In this document: positions 1 to 5,571 of the stretch, one piece after another
Numbering within the stretch: the stretch's first letter is position 1
Layout: the number at the start of each line of letters is the position of its first letter
Source of the DNA: Gammaproteobacteria bacterium
GTDB lineage: Bacteria > Pseudomonadota > Gammaproteobacteria > Eutrophobiales > Eutrophobiaceae
Assembly (NCBI GenBank): GCA_018676275.1
Contig: JABHFC010000223.1
Span: 1-8,898, forward strand
Direction of reading: 5' to 3'
DNA length: 8,898 nucleotides
Notes under the pieces: model-generated
What the model saw: only the letters and a program-made list of their open reading frames with translations
The model's database searches: none
What the model was told of the DNA's origin: nothing
Translations under genes and position numbers: made by a program

Positions 1-66
1 CACTTCCTCTGAATGCCAGGGTTGAAATCGAGTTTATGTTTTATAAAGAATAAAGAGTCACTTGCT

Positions 67-489
67 ATGAATAAGAAAGTCGAAGCGTCCCTAATACCTG
101 GCAAACCGACACCAAGAGGAAACTATCCTCATGTTAAACGAGCGGGAGACTTTTTATTTATCTCAGGTACAAGCTCACGTCGTCCGGACAACACCTTCGC
201 AGGCGCTAACACCGATTCTTTAGGTACAGTCATTCTCGATATAAAAGAACAGACTCGCGCTGTGATTGAGAATATTGAAAGTACTTTACAAAGTGTTGAT
301 GCAGAAATAAAAGATCTTGTCGAGATTACGACTTTTCTGGTCAATATGAATGATTTCGGTGGCTACAATGAAGTTTACTCAGAATTTTTTGATTTTGATG
401 GACCCAGTCGTACAACAGTCGCTGTTCATCAGCTTCCTCATCCACTACTTTTAATAGAGATTAAAGCTATCGCATTCAAACCTCTTTAG
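67..489 (+). CDS. RidA/YjgF-family protein, 2-aminomuconate deaminase type
   Basis: The product is 140 residues, the usual size of a Rid-family subunit; these proteins form trimers with active sites between subunits. The stretches PRGNYPHVKRAGDFLFISGT (16-35) and NMNDFGGYNEVYSEFF (93-108), and the C-terminal HQLPHPLLLIEIKA (121-134), read like bacterial 2-aminomuconate deaminases (the NbaF/AmnD type), which release ammonia from 2-aminomuconate in 3-hydroxyanthranilate and 2-aminophenol breakdown. The Rid substrate-binding Arg is present at R115 (PSRTTVAV), and the acidic residue of the final strand at E131. I chose the ATG at 67 because AAAGAG lies 9 bases upstream and the homology begins just after it; an in-frame ATG at 13 would add 18 residues unlike the family. 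It is the only plus-strand gene and overlaps the end of the glycosyltransferase gene by 14 bases. Family assignment is firm; the exact substrate is inferred, since no other pathway gene is visible. Confidence 0.85.
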   Translation: MNKKVEASLIPGKPTPRGNYPHVKRAGDFLFISGTSSRRPDNTFAGANTDSLGTVILDIKEQTRAVIENIESTLQSVDAEIKDLVEITTFLVNMNDFGGYNEVYSEFFDFDGPSRTTVAVHQLPHPLLLIEIKAIAFKPL

Positions 490-1216
490 TAACATTGCTC
501 TGTCTGCGGTACCAGTGAGGACAAAACTTGCGAAAAAATATCAAAGGTGGAAACAAAATCAGAGACACAGTCAGGAGTACTAATTGTTTTTCAGAGTACC
601 AGTCAAGTTTACGTTTTGAGCTAATAACACCGGGTTCATCAATAATTATAAAGCTGAGATTGTTCTTTTTGCCCCAGGATCTCAATGAAAGGGAAAACCA
701 TATTTCCTCACTTGCATAGACCTTTTCACTAAAGCCTCCCGTCACTTCAAAACCTTCTTTACGGCAAAATATAAAACAACCTGCCGCAAGATACATATTT
801 CTTGATATCCAGTTCCAGAAATTCAGTGAAAATTTTGGCAAGCCCTGTAATTCACCATCAAGTTCTACTCTTGCTCCGCCCCCACAGCATTCCCCTTGTT
901 CTAATAGATCCAGTGCAAAACGGATCAGCGATTGGTCCAGCAAAGTGTCCGCATCCAGGAATATCAAATATTCACCCTGCGCTATTTTTGCTCCTGCGTT
1001 ACGCGCTCTTGAGATTTGATTAACTGCTTCGAACACAAGCTGAGTCCCATATTCTCTCGCTATATCAGCAGTTCGATCTGAAGAGTTATTATCGACAACA
1101 ATGACCTCTCCCTGCTCATCTATTCTGCTCATGGATTCCTGCAGGTAATTCAAGGTCTGAGGCAGAAATGCTTCTTCATTAAACGCGGGAATGATGACCG
1201 AATAATCTATCGACAT
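476..1216 (-). CDS. Family 2 glycosyltransferase
   Basis: The protein has 246 residues and a GT-A fold. The N-terminal nucleotide-sugar domain starts with SVIIPAFNEE (6-15), followed by VIVVDNNSSDRT (38-49) with the nucleotide-binding Asp, and the metal-binding DxD-type motif DAD at 88-90 (YLIFLDADTLL). A later GGF...SEE segment (160-171) sits where the acceptor-side acidic motif is normally found. Near the C-terminus residues 212-228 are strongly hydrophobic and are followed by basic and aromatic residues, so it may attach to the inner membrane. It probably transfers a sugar to a lipid or cell-surface glycan, but donor and acceptor cannot be read from the sequence. No strong Shine-Dalgarno precedes the ATG at 1216. 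A terminator upstream at 1283-1316 should cut it off from the preceding gene, so a promoter is expected in the 66 bases between them. Its 3' end overlaps the convergent RidA-family gene by 14 bases. Confidence 0.85.
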   Translation of the reverse strand: MSIDYSVIIPAFNEEAFLPQTLNYLQESMSRIDEQGEVIVVDNNSSDRTADIAREYGTQLVFEAVNQISRARNAGAKIAQGEYLIFLDADTLLDQSLIRFALDLLEQGECCGGGARVELDGELQGLPKFSLNFWNWISRNMYLAAGCFIFCRKEGFEVTGGFSEKVYASEEIWFSLSLRSWGKKNNLSFIIIDEPGVISSKRKLDWYSEKQLVLLTVSLILFPPLIFFRKFCPHWYRRQSNVTKEV

Positions 1217-1257
1217 TATTTATGCAGGTATTTGGCAATTATTTGAGTCATTACGGG

Positions 1258-1277
1258 CATGGTATATTTTAACCATG
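1258..1277. promoter_or_regulatory. Small palindrome in the glycosyltransferase leader, possible operator or promoter
   Basis: CATGGT (1258-1263) and ACCATG (1272-1277) form a perfect 6-base inverted repeat around an eight-base AT-rich centre. It lies between the terminator of the surface-antigen gene and the glycosyltransferase start at 1216. The centre read on the minus strand contains TAAAAT, a plausible -10 box, but I see no good -35 box 16-18 bases upstream. It could be an operator half-site pair or chance. Confidence 0.22.
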
Positions 1278-1282
1278 TACAT

Positions 1283-1316
1283 AAAAAAAGCCCGTCGACT
1301 CAAGTTGACGGGCTTT
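1283..1316 (-). terminator. Intrinsic (Rho-independent) terminator
   Basis: Positions 1287-1299 and 1304-1316 pair as a 13-base stem (with one G-T pair) rich in GC at its core (GCCCGTC/GACGGGC), around the tetraloop TCAA. Read on the minus strand the hairpin runs into seven Ts (1283-1289). It lies 27 bases after the stop codon of the glycine-zipper protein gene and fits a terminator for it. In the plus direction the stem ends in only three Ts, so it is mainly a minus-strand signal. Confidence 0.88.
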
Positions 1317-1343
1317 CACATTGAATATTATTTTCTGATTCAA

Positions 1344-1841
1344 TCAGGAATCAATAATCTGCCAGGTACCATCGCTTTGTCGGCATGCTGTATCTGTGAC
1401 GCTTTCCTGTCGGCCATCGACCATTATTGTCTGGGTGAATTCACGACAAGGTCTACCGTCTGCAGCCACATAGGTATTTGTTGGAGTAACCCTGCCTGAT
1501 GCACCGCTATCCGGGTTTGCCCATGCTGCCGAACCACCGGTCTTCTTGTACTCCAAGGCACTTTGAGTTGTATCATAATGGTAGTCCTGATCAACACAAT
1601 CCAGTTTTTTACCGATGTTATTACCGATGAAGCCACCAGCCAGTACACCGCCGGCAATAGCGAATTTCTTTCCGCTACCTCCACCAATTTGTGAGCCTAC
1701 CAGACCACCAAGTGCCGCTCCAAGTAAGGTACCCGCGACTTCACCACCACCGGTGCCTTCCCGGACACAGTCTGCATTTACAAATGTAGCGCTGGATACC
1801 AGCACTAGTGCAACTATTAAACGATTGATAATTAAAGTCAT
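1344..1841 (-). CDS. Secreted glycine-zipper protein, 17 kDa surface antigen-like
   Basis: This is a 165-residue exported protein. Residues 1-23 form a signal peptide: a short basic start, a hydrophobic stretch at 8-18, and a VNA site that suits signal peptidase I cleavage after A23. There is no lipobox, so unlike the rickettsial 17 kDa antigen it is probably not a lipoprotein. Residues 29-80 form a glycine zipper with repeated small-residue spacing (GTLLGAALGGLVG, then GGVLAGGFIGNNIG), the 2TM type found in outer-membrane-associated proteins. A linker of about 40 residues leads to a C-terminal domain (about 124-162) with YVAADGRPCREF and TACRQSDGTWQI, typical of surface-antigen-like periplasmic proteins; C132 and C153 may form a disulfide. 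GGAG lies 8 bases before the ATG, supporting this start. It is monocistronic, with a terminator just downstream. The likely place is periplasm or outer membrane; its role is unknown. Confidence 0.8.
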   Translation of the reverse strand: MTLIINRLIVALVLVSSATFVNADCVREGTGGGEVAGTLLGAALGGLVGSQIGGGSGKKFAIAGGVLAGGFIGNNIGKKLDCVDQDYHYDTTQSALEYKKTGGSAAWANPDSGASGRVTPTNTYVAADGRPCREFTQTIMVDGRQESVTDTACRQSDGTWQIIDS

Positions 1842-2104
1842 TTTGCCTGCTCCATCAAAAACGATCTGTTATTTTAATTAGACTCTGGAATTCAAAAAAA
1901 TTCATGTGCCTGCAGTATAGTTAATTTAAGCCTTAAAAACTCAGGAGTCTATCGGACTTAGGATGTTCTGCTACGGGAAAGCCGAATTTGGCCCTTTTGT
2001 ACGCAATTTTTCGTTAAAGAGAACCACTATTCGCCTCAAAATTGCATATAAAATGACTCAAACCGGTCTTCCCCTCGCGACGAACACCTAAGTTCGACAG
2101 ACTC
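1842..2104. other. 263-base intergenic spacer
   Basis: This gap separates the end of the rraA-like gene from the start of the surface-antigen gene, both on the minus strand. I find no coding signal or RNA gene and no terminator with a T-run for the rraA-like gene. On the minus strand TATACT (1914-1919) is a possible -10 box for the surface-antigen gene, about 73 bases before its ATG, but the -35 region is poor. A weak 5-base stem (CGAAC/GTTCG, about 2080-2095) is not enough to call a terminator. Confidence 0.4.
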
Positions 2105-2584
2105 CTAAAACAATTTCTCATTCGCGACCAAAATCCCGTCCTCATCAGCATAGATATGGCTGCCAGGTACGAACCGCACATCTGCAAACTCCAATGGGAT
2201 ATCGACATCACCAACACCCTTTTTAACACTTTTTTTGGGGTTCGTATTCAATGCTTTAACACCAATATTCATCGTCGCTATTACTGCCGAGTCGCGTATA
2301 CAGCCATAAACAATAATACCTTCCCAACCGTTATCTTCCCCAAGTTTTGCCAGCATATCTCCGACCAAAGCACAGCCTAAGGAACCACCTCCATCAACAA
2401 CCAGAACCCTTCCATTACCGGTCTTTTCCAGGGCAGCGCGAACAAGACTGTTATCTTCATAAACCTTTATTGTAGAAACAGGCCCACTAAACTTTCTTTT
2501 CTGCCCGTAGTCATTGAACATTGGCTGGGCAACCTGAACCTGGTCACCAAACTCATCATAAATATCTGCGGTAGCCTTACTCAT
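2105..2584 (-). CDS. rraA: RraA-family protein, putative class II aldolase (HMG/CHA aldolase type)
   Basis: The protein has 159 residues, the same size as E. coli RraA (161), and matches it along its length: EDNSLVRAALE (43-53), GNGRVLVVDGGGSLGCALVG (56-75) and the end GSHIYADEDGILVANEKLF. E. coli RraA binds RNase E and restrains RNA decay. The same fold serves as a metal-dependent 4-hydroxy-4-methyl-2-oxoglutarate aldolase and oxaloacetate decarboxylase, whose metal and substrate site has the signature D-X20-R-D. That signature is intact here as D76, R97 and D98 (CIRDS), whereas E. coli RraA lacks the final Asp. Enzymatic activity is therefore more plausible than a purely regulatory role, though both are possible. 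A strong GGAGG lies 4 bases before the ATG. The gene follows the nitrilase-family gene by 16 bases and is almost certainly co-transcribed with it. Confidence 0.88.
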   Translation of the reverse strand: MSKATADIYDEFGDQVQVAQPMFNDYGQKRKFSGPVSTIKVYEDNSLVRAALEKTGNGRVLVVDGGGSLGCALVGDMLAKLGEDNGWEGIIVYGCIRDSAVIATMNIGVKALNTNPKKSVKKGVGDVDIPLEFADVRFVPGSHIYADEDGILVANEKLF

Positions 2585-2588
2585 TCAT

Positions 2589-2593
2589 CCTCC
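2589..2593 (-). promoter_or_regulatory. Strong ribosome binding site of the rraA-like gene
   Basis: GGAGG on the minus strand sits 4 bases from the ATG at 2584, inside the 16-base gap after the nitrilase stop codon. A second ATG at 2588 touches this site and is in another frame that meets no long ORF, so the start at 2584 is preferred. This is the clearest Shine-Dalgarno in the window and implies efficient translation from the shared message. Confidence 0.75.
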
Positions 2594-2600
2594 AATTTGT

Positions 2601-3389
2601 TTATATCGAATAATATTCAGGACGGCGATCTTCCAGAACATCATTTTGAGCTGTAATTGATTTATCGCGAGCATTGCTCGGATCGATATCCATAATATAA
2701 ATATTTTCTCTTTGCGAAGCTGCTCTGTAGAGTAAATCTCCGTTTGGAGCAACTATCTGACTCTTTCCTGTGAATTTAAGTTCTCCGTGTGGTCGCTTCT
2801 CTAATCCAGTTCGATTCGCCGTGATGCTAAATACCCTGTTTTCCAGGCTACGTGTCAACATCGTCTGCTGACAATATGACAGAACCAGGTTTGATGGATG
2901 GCATATGATATCTGCGCCTTGTAATGCCAGATTACGACTTACCTCGGCAAAAACCCAATCAAAACAGATCATCATTCCAATTTTACAATCCATAACAGTG
3001 TTTACCTGTAATGGAGTATCGCCTTCATCAAAGCAATTTTTCTCCGTATTAAACAAATGCAATTTTCGATAAAGATGAATTAGTCCTTCCGGTCCAATCA
3101 ACACTGAGCTATTAAAACATTTGTCTTTACGCTTCTCTGTAAATCCGCTGACCAGATAAAATTTCTTTTCCCTGCACAAAGCAATAAGAGAATCTATGCT
3201 TGAAGATTTCGTGGGGTCTTCCGCATGCTGCAGGACTTCTTTACGATCCCTGAAATAATATCCAGTGAATGCCAATTCCGGAAGTACAATTAGATCTGCC
3301 TCGATATTACTTAATACCGAAACTACCTTTTTTAGATTTTTACTGACCTTGCCAAAGACAGGTTTATATTGATAAAAGCCAACACGCAT
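2601..3389 (-). CDS. Carbon-nitrogen hydrolase (nitrilase superfamily)
   Basis: The enzyme has 262 residues, a usual length for a single-domain member of the superfamily, which cleaves non-peptide C-N bonds of amides or nitriles in the cytoplasm. The Glu-Lys-Cys triad is complete: E38 (VLPELAFTGY), K109 (LYRKLHLF) and C142 (GMMICFDW). The sequence around these, with ADIICHPSNLVL, TRSLENRVF and the C-terminal NDVLEDRRPEYY, resembles from memory the archaeal Pyrococcus nitrilase group, which acts on small aliphatic dinitriles and related amides. The real substrate here is unknown; omega-amidase or another amidase activity is equally possible. The ATG at 3389 has no strong Shine-Dalgarno, but homology begins at residue 2, so the start is probably right. 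It heads a two-gene unit with the rraA-like gene. Its upstream region is occupied by the 3425-3600 inverted-repeat element, 35 bases before the start, so that element may carry or disturb its promoter. Confidence 0.88.
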   Translation of the reverse strand: MRVGFYQYKPVFGKVSKNLKKVVSVLSNIEADLIVLPELAFTGYYFRDRKEVLQHAEDPTKSSSIDSLIALCREKKFYLVSGFTEKRKDKCFNSSVLIGPEGLIHLYRKLHLFNTEKNCFDEGDTPLQVNTVMDCKIGMMICFDWVFAEVSRNLALQGADIICHPSNLVLSYCQQTMLTRSLENRVFSITANRTGLEKRPHGELKFTGKSQIVAPNGDLLYRAASQRENIYIMDIDPSNARDKSITAQNDVLEDRRPEYYSI

Positions 3390-3424
3390 TAATTCATAAC
3401 TATTATTAATTTTCGATTTTTTTA

Positions 3425-3453
3425 GCCACAGAGATCACAGAGTTCACAGAGAA
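3425..3453 (+). repeat. Left terminal repeat, three CACAGAGNN units
   Basis: Units CACAGAGAT (3427-3435), CACAGAGTT (3436-3444) and CACAGAGAA (3445-3453) follow a leading GC. It is the inverted counterpart of 3572-3600, matching at 27 of 29 positions. It lies 35 bases upstream of the nitrilase-family start codon. Confidence 0.85.
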
Positions 3454-3504
3454 TTAAAAACAACCAGAAAACCTGCGATTATGTCAAAACGATCATCCAT
3501 CTTT

Positions 3505-3518
3505 CTGGTGAGTACCAG
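3505..3518. repeat. Central palindrome of the inverted-repeat element
   Basis: CTGGT (3505-3509) and ACCAG (3514-3518) are a perfect 5-base inverted repeat around GAGT. Its centre is at about 3511.5 while the whole element centres at 3512.5, so the element may be a degenerate full-length palindrome, with weak similarity between the intervening arms when one is reversed. Confidence 0.5.
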
Positions 3519-3571
3519 CATCATGAGAAGGGTATTGAATCATAGACTTTCGACTTATGTTTTAATGTTTC

Positions 3572-3600
3572 TTCTCTGTGTCCTCTGTGATCTCTGTGGC
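3572..3600 (-). repeat. Right terminal repeat, three CACAGAGNN units (inverted)
   Basis: Read on the minus strand, GC is followed by CACAGAGAT, CACAGAGGA and CACAGAGAA. It begins 16 bases after the glmU stop codon, so any transcript leaving glmU runs straight into it. It pairs with 3425-3453. Confidence 0.85.
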
Positions 3601-3616
3601 GTACGTTTTTAAAACT

Positions 3617-4975
3617 TTACTTCTTTGGTCTTTTCCAGCCCTTGATATTTTTTTGCTCAGCGCGGCTGACCGTAAGCGTGTCTTTTTCCACATCTTTAGT
3701 TACCGTGGTACCAGCACCAATAGTCACATTATCACCAATATTTACCGGCGCTATCAGCTGTGTGTCAGATCCAACAAACACATTATCGCCAATTGTGGTT
3801 TTATGTTTATTAGCACCATCATAATTACAGGTTATAGTACCAGCACCAATATTTGTATCTTTACCAACTTCACTGTCACCGATATAACTCAAATGATTTA
3901 CTTTTGAGCCTTTACCAATTTCGGATTTCTTAATTTCAACAAAATTACCAATGTGCACATTAGCTGCCAGACGTGTTCCCGGGCGCACTCTTGCAAAAGG
4001 ACCTATTTTGCAGTGCTTACCAATGACAGCATTTTCTATGACGCAATTAGGCAAAATGCTTACGTTATCACCAATATCTGCGTCTTTGATATGACAATTT
4101 GGGCCAATGTTGACATTGTTTCCAATACTGACACTGCCTTCGATAATAGTATTAATATCAATGGTAATATCCTTGCCTATTTCCAGATCACCACGAAGAT
4201 CAAAACGTTGTGGGTCCATCAGAGTAACACCCTGATTCATCAAATGATGTGCCTGTACCATTTGATAATATCTCTCCAATTCGGATAATTGCCGGCGGTC
4301 ATTTACTCCCTGAATTTCCACCACCGATTCAGATTTGATGGACTCAATGACTATGCCTTCATCTACTGCCATTTTGATCACATCTGTCAGATAGTATTCA
4401 CCCTGTGAATTATCGTTACTTAAATTTGTTAACCACTTTTTCAGCCACTTGGCTTTAACAGTCATCATGCCTGTATTTATTTCACATACAGAGCGTTGCT
4501 CTTCAGTGGCATCCTTTTCTTCAACGATACTGGTGATATCCCCCTTGTCATCGCGAATAATGCGACCGTAACCACGAGGGTCATCAATATAAGATGTTAG
4601 CAAACTGAAACCTGAATCCTTCGACGCAGTGATAAGACTATCCAAAGTTTCATGTGTGATTAGTGGGACGTCTCCATAAAGTATCAGAACATCATCGACA
4701 CTCGGTACATCATTTATCGCCTGTGCCACCGCATGACCAGTACCCAATTGCTCTGCCTGTTCAACCCAGTTAACCTGAAGATGAGAAAGTTGCTCCAGAA
4801 TCTGCTCACCACCATAGCCATAAACGATATGAATTCCGTCAGTGTCAAAACGGCTGGCAGCAATATAGACATGTTCTAGCAGTGCTCTACCCGCCAGCGG
4901 ATGGAGAATTTTGGGTAATGATGACTTCATGCGAGTACCCTGACCGGCCGCAAGAATTATGATACTGAGGCTCAT
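3617..4975 (-). CDS. glmU: Bifunctional GlmU: N-acetylglucosamine-1-phosphate uridyltransferase / glucosamine-1-phosphate acetyltransferase
   Basis: GlmU acetylates glucosamine-1-phosphate and then couples it to UTP, giving UDP-GlcNAc for peptidoglycan and lipopolysaccharide. The N-terminal pyrophosphorylase domain (about 1-225) opens with the signature LAAGQGTRMKSSLPK (8-22) and has the Mg-binding YGDVPL with D102. From about 250 to 435 come hexapeptide repeats of a left-handed beta-helix (for example IGNNVNIGPN), with the acetyltransferase site around RPGTRL, the catalytic His at H361 (NHLSYIGD) and NIGAGTITCNYDG. Length is 452 residues against 456 in E. coli. An upstream in-frame TTG at 4993 would add 6 residues; I prefer the ATG at 4975 because the family starts right there, although its GGAG lies 12 bases away. 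The gene follows the ATP synthase operon, as in E. coli, but no glmS follows. All key residues seen are intact. Confidence 0.96.
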   Translation of the reverse strand: MSLSIIILAAGQGTRMKSSLPKILHPLAGRALLEHVYIAASRFDTDGIHIVYGYGGEQILEQLSHLQVNWVEQAEQLGTGHAVAQAINDVPSVDDVLILYGDVPLITHETLDSLITASKDSGFSLLTSYIDDPRGYGRIIRDDKGDITSIVEEKDATEEQRSVCEINTGMMTVKAKWLKKWLTNLSNDNSQGEYYLTDVIKMAVDEGIVIESIKSESVVEIQGVNDRRQLSELERYYQMVQAHHLMNQGVTLMDPQRFDLRGDLEIGKDITIDINTIIEGSVSIGNNVNIGPNCHIKDADIGDNVSILPNCVIENAVIGKHCKIGPFARVRPGTRLAANVHIGNFVEIKKSEIGKGSKVNHLSYIGDSEVGKDTNIGAGTITCNYDGANKHKTTIGDNVFVGSDTQLIAPVNIGDNVTIGAGTTVTKDVEKDTLTVSRAEQKNIKGWKRPKK

Positions 4976-5124
4976 ATCGACATCATACTCCAAAGAAACA
5001 TTCTCATAAAATTGAGAAGCATTAGGGTCTGTTTATCTAGGGGTACTCAGCTCATGCTGAGAAAATGAGAGATTTATCTTCGGTGAGATACAAGCCTGGC
5101 GTAGCAGTAATGCTGCCAGGAAAA
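4976..5124. other. atpC-glmU spacer with stem-loops, possible processing or leader region
   Basis: Three hairpins are visible. The first starts 4 bases after the atpC stop: CCTGGC/GCCAGG plus AGCA/TGCT with a 2-base bulge and loop GTAA (5095-5120). The second is CTCAGC/GCTGAG around TCAT (5046-5061). The third is TTCTCA/TGAGAA (5001-5018), close to the glmU start. None is followed by a T-run on the minus strand, so none is a standard intrinsic terminator. They may stabilise or delimit the atp message, or reduce read-through into glmU. No clear promoter for glmU was found. Confidence 0.4.
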
Positions 5125-5550
5125 TCAACCACGTCCTGCGCGCTTGCGCAGTCTTTGTATAGCTTGTAGTTGAGCAGCAAGTTCCGCATTTTCGGCCAAC
5201 GCGGTTGCATAATCCATCCCTGCTTCGCGATCATGTAATTGTCGCTCTGCTTCTTCCTTGGCTTTCAATACAGCAGCTTCATCCAGATCTTCAGCACGCA
5301 TAGCTGTGTCTGATAATACTGTAATCACCTTTGGCTGCACTTCTAACAGACCACCGGAAACGTAAAAGCCTTCTTCCTTGCCATCAACATGTTTAACACG
5401 CACCTCTCCCGGCGCTAATTGGGTCACCAGCGGAGTATGTCCTGGCGCAATACCCATTTCACCCAATAAAGCCGGGGCAAAGACCATCTCAGCTTCACCG
5501 GAGAAAATCTCGTGTTCAGCGCTAACGATATCTATGTGTATTGTGCTCAT
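5125..5550 (-). CDS. atpC: F1Fo ATP synthase epsilon subunit
   Basis: The epsilon subunit sits on the central stalk of F1, links gamma to the c-ring and inhibits ATP hydrolysis. The protein has 141 residues (139 in E. coli). Residues 1 to about 84 form the beta-sandwich, including SAEHEIFSGEAEMVFAP (10-26), GEMGIAPGHTPLV (30-42) and YVSGGLLEVQP (63-73). From about 85 the charged, alanine-rich part (EDLDEAAVLKAKEEAERQL) forms the helical hairpin that can extend into F1. It ends with a basic tail RLRKRAGRG. The gene starts 21 bases after the atpD stop, with AGG about 12 bases before the ATG. It is the last gene of the ATP synthase operon. Confidence 0.96.
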   Translation of the reverse strand: MSTIHIDIVSAEHEIFSGEAEMVFAPALLGEMGIAPGHTPLVTQLAPGEVRVKHVDGKEEGFYVSGGLLEVQPKVITVLSDTAMRAEDLDEAAVLKAKEEAERQLHDREAGMDYATALAENAELAAQLQAIQRLRKRAGRG

Positions 5551-5571
5551 TTATTATTTCTACCTGGTGTT

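Larger units (their letters stand above)
3425..3600. mobile_element. 176-base MITE-like/REP-like element with 29-base inverted terminal repeats
   Basis: The ends are inverted copies: 18 identical bases starting GCCACAGAGATCACAGAG, then 2 mismatches, then 9 identical bases. Each arm consists of three tandem 9-base units of the form CACAGAGNN. The 118 bases between are AT-rich and hold no credible gene; the longest minus-strand reading is about 22 codons. A short palindrome lies at the middle (3505-3518). The same low-complexity word TTTTTA flanks the element at 3419-3424 and 3606-3611, a doubtful target duplication because the right copy is 5 bases away from the repeat. CACAGAG-rich inverted repeats of this kind are, as I recall, scattered between genes in many proteobacteria. 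A non-autonomous element moved by a transposase elsewhere is the best guess. Confidence 0.65.

Noticed and set aside
13..66. Upstream in-frame ATG extending the RidA-family protein by 18 residues
   Set aside because: The extra residues do not resemble the family, and a ribosome binding site precedes the ATG at 67.
1981..2004. GCCGAATTTGGC-like stem with a short T-run as a terminator
   Set aside because: The stem is short and bulged, the T-run lies on the plus strand, and no plus-strand gene ends there.
2014..2229. Minus-strand frame running past the rraA stop, considered as a frameshifted extension
   Set aside because: The RraA-like protein already has a normal C-terminus and length, so no extension is missing.
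3427..3453. Tandem 9-base units considered as a CRISPR or satellite array
   Set aside because: The repeats are far too short and have no spacers; they are the arm of an inverted-repeat element.
3482..3487. Perfect TTGACA on the minus strand as a nitrilase promoter
   Set aside because: No -10-like hexamer lies 16-18 bases downstream; the nearest TTTAAT is 23 bases away.
3953..4288. Plus-strand open frame of 111 codons inside glmU
   Set aside because: It is opposite a clearly conserved gene, and its translation is antisense to the hexapeptide repeats with no recognisable motif.
4976..4993. TTG start adding six residues to GlmU
   Set aside because: GlmU homology begins at the ATG at 4975. The TTG is possible, as the 12-base gap from GGAG to the ATG is long, but it is less likely.
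5046..5061. CTCAGC/GCTGAG hairpin as the atp operon terminator
   Set aside because: There is no T-run after it on the minus strand; the Ts come before the stem in the direction of transcription.
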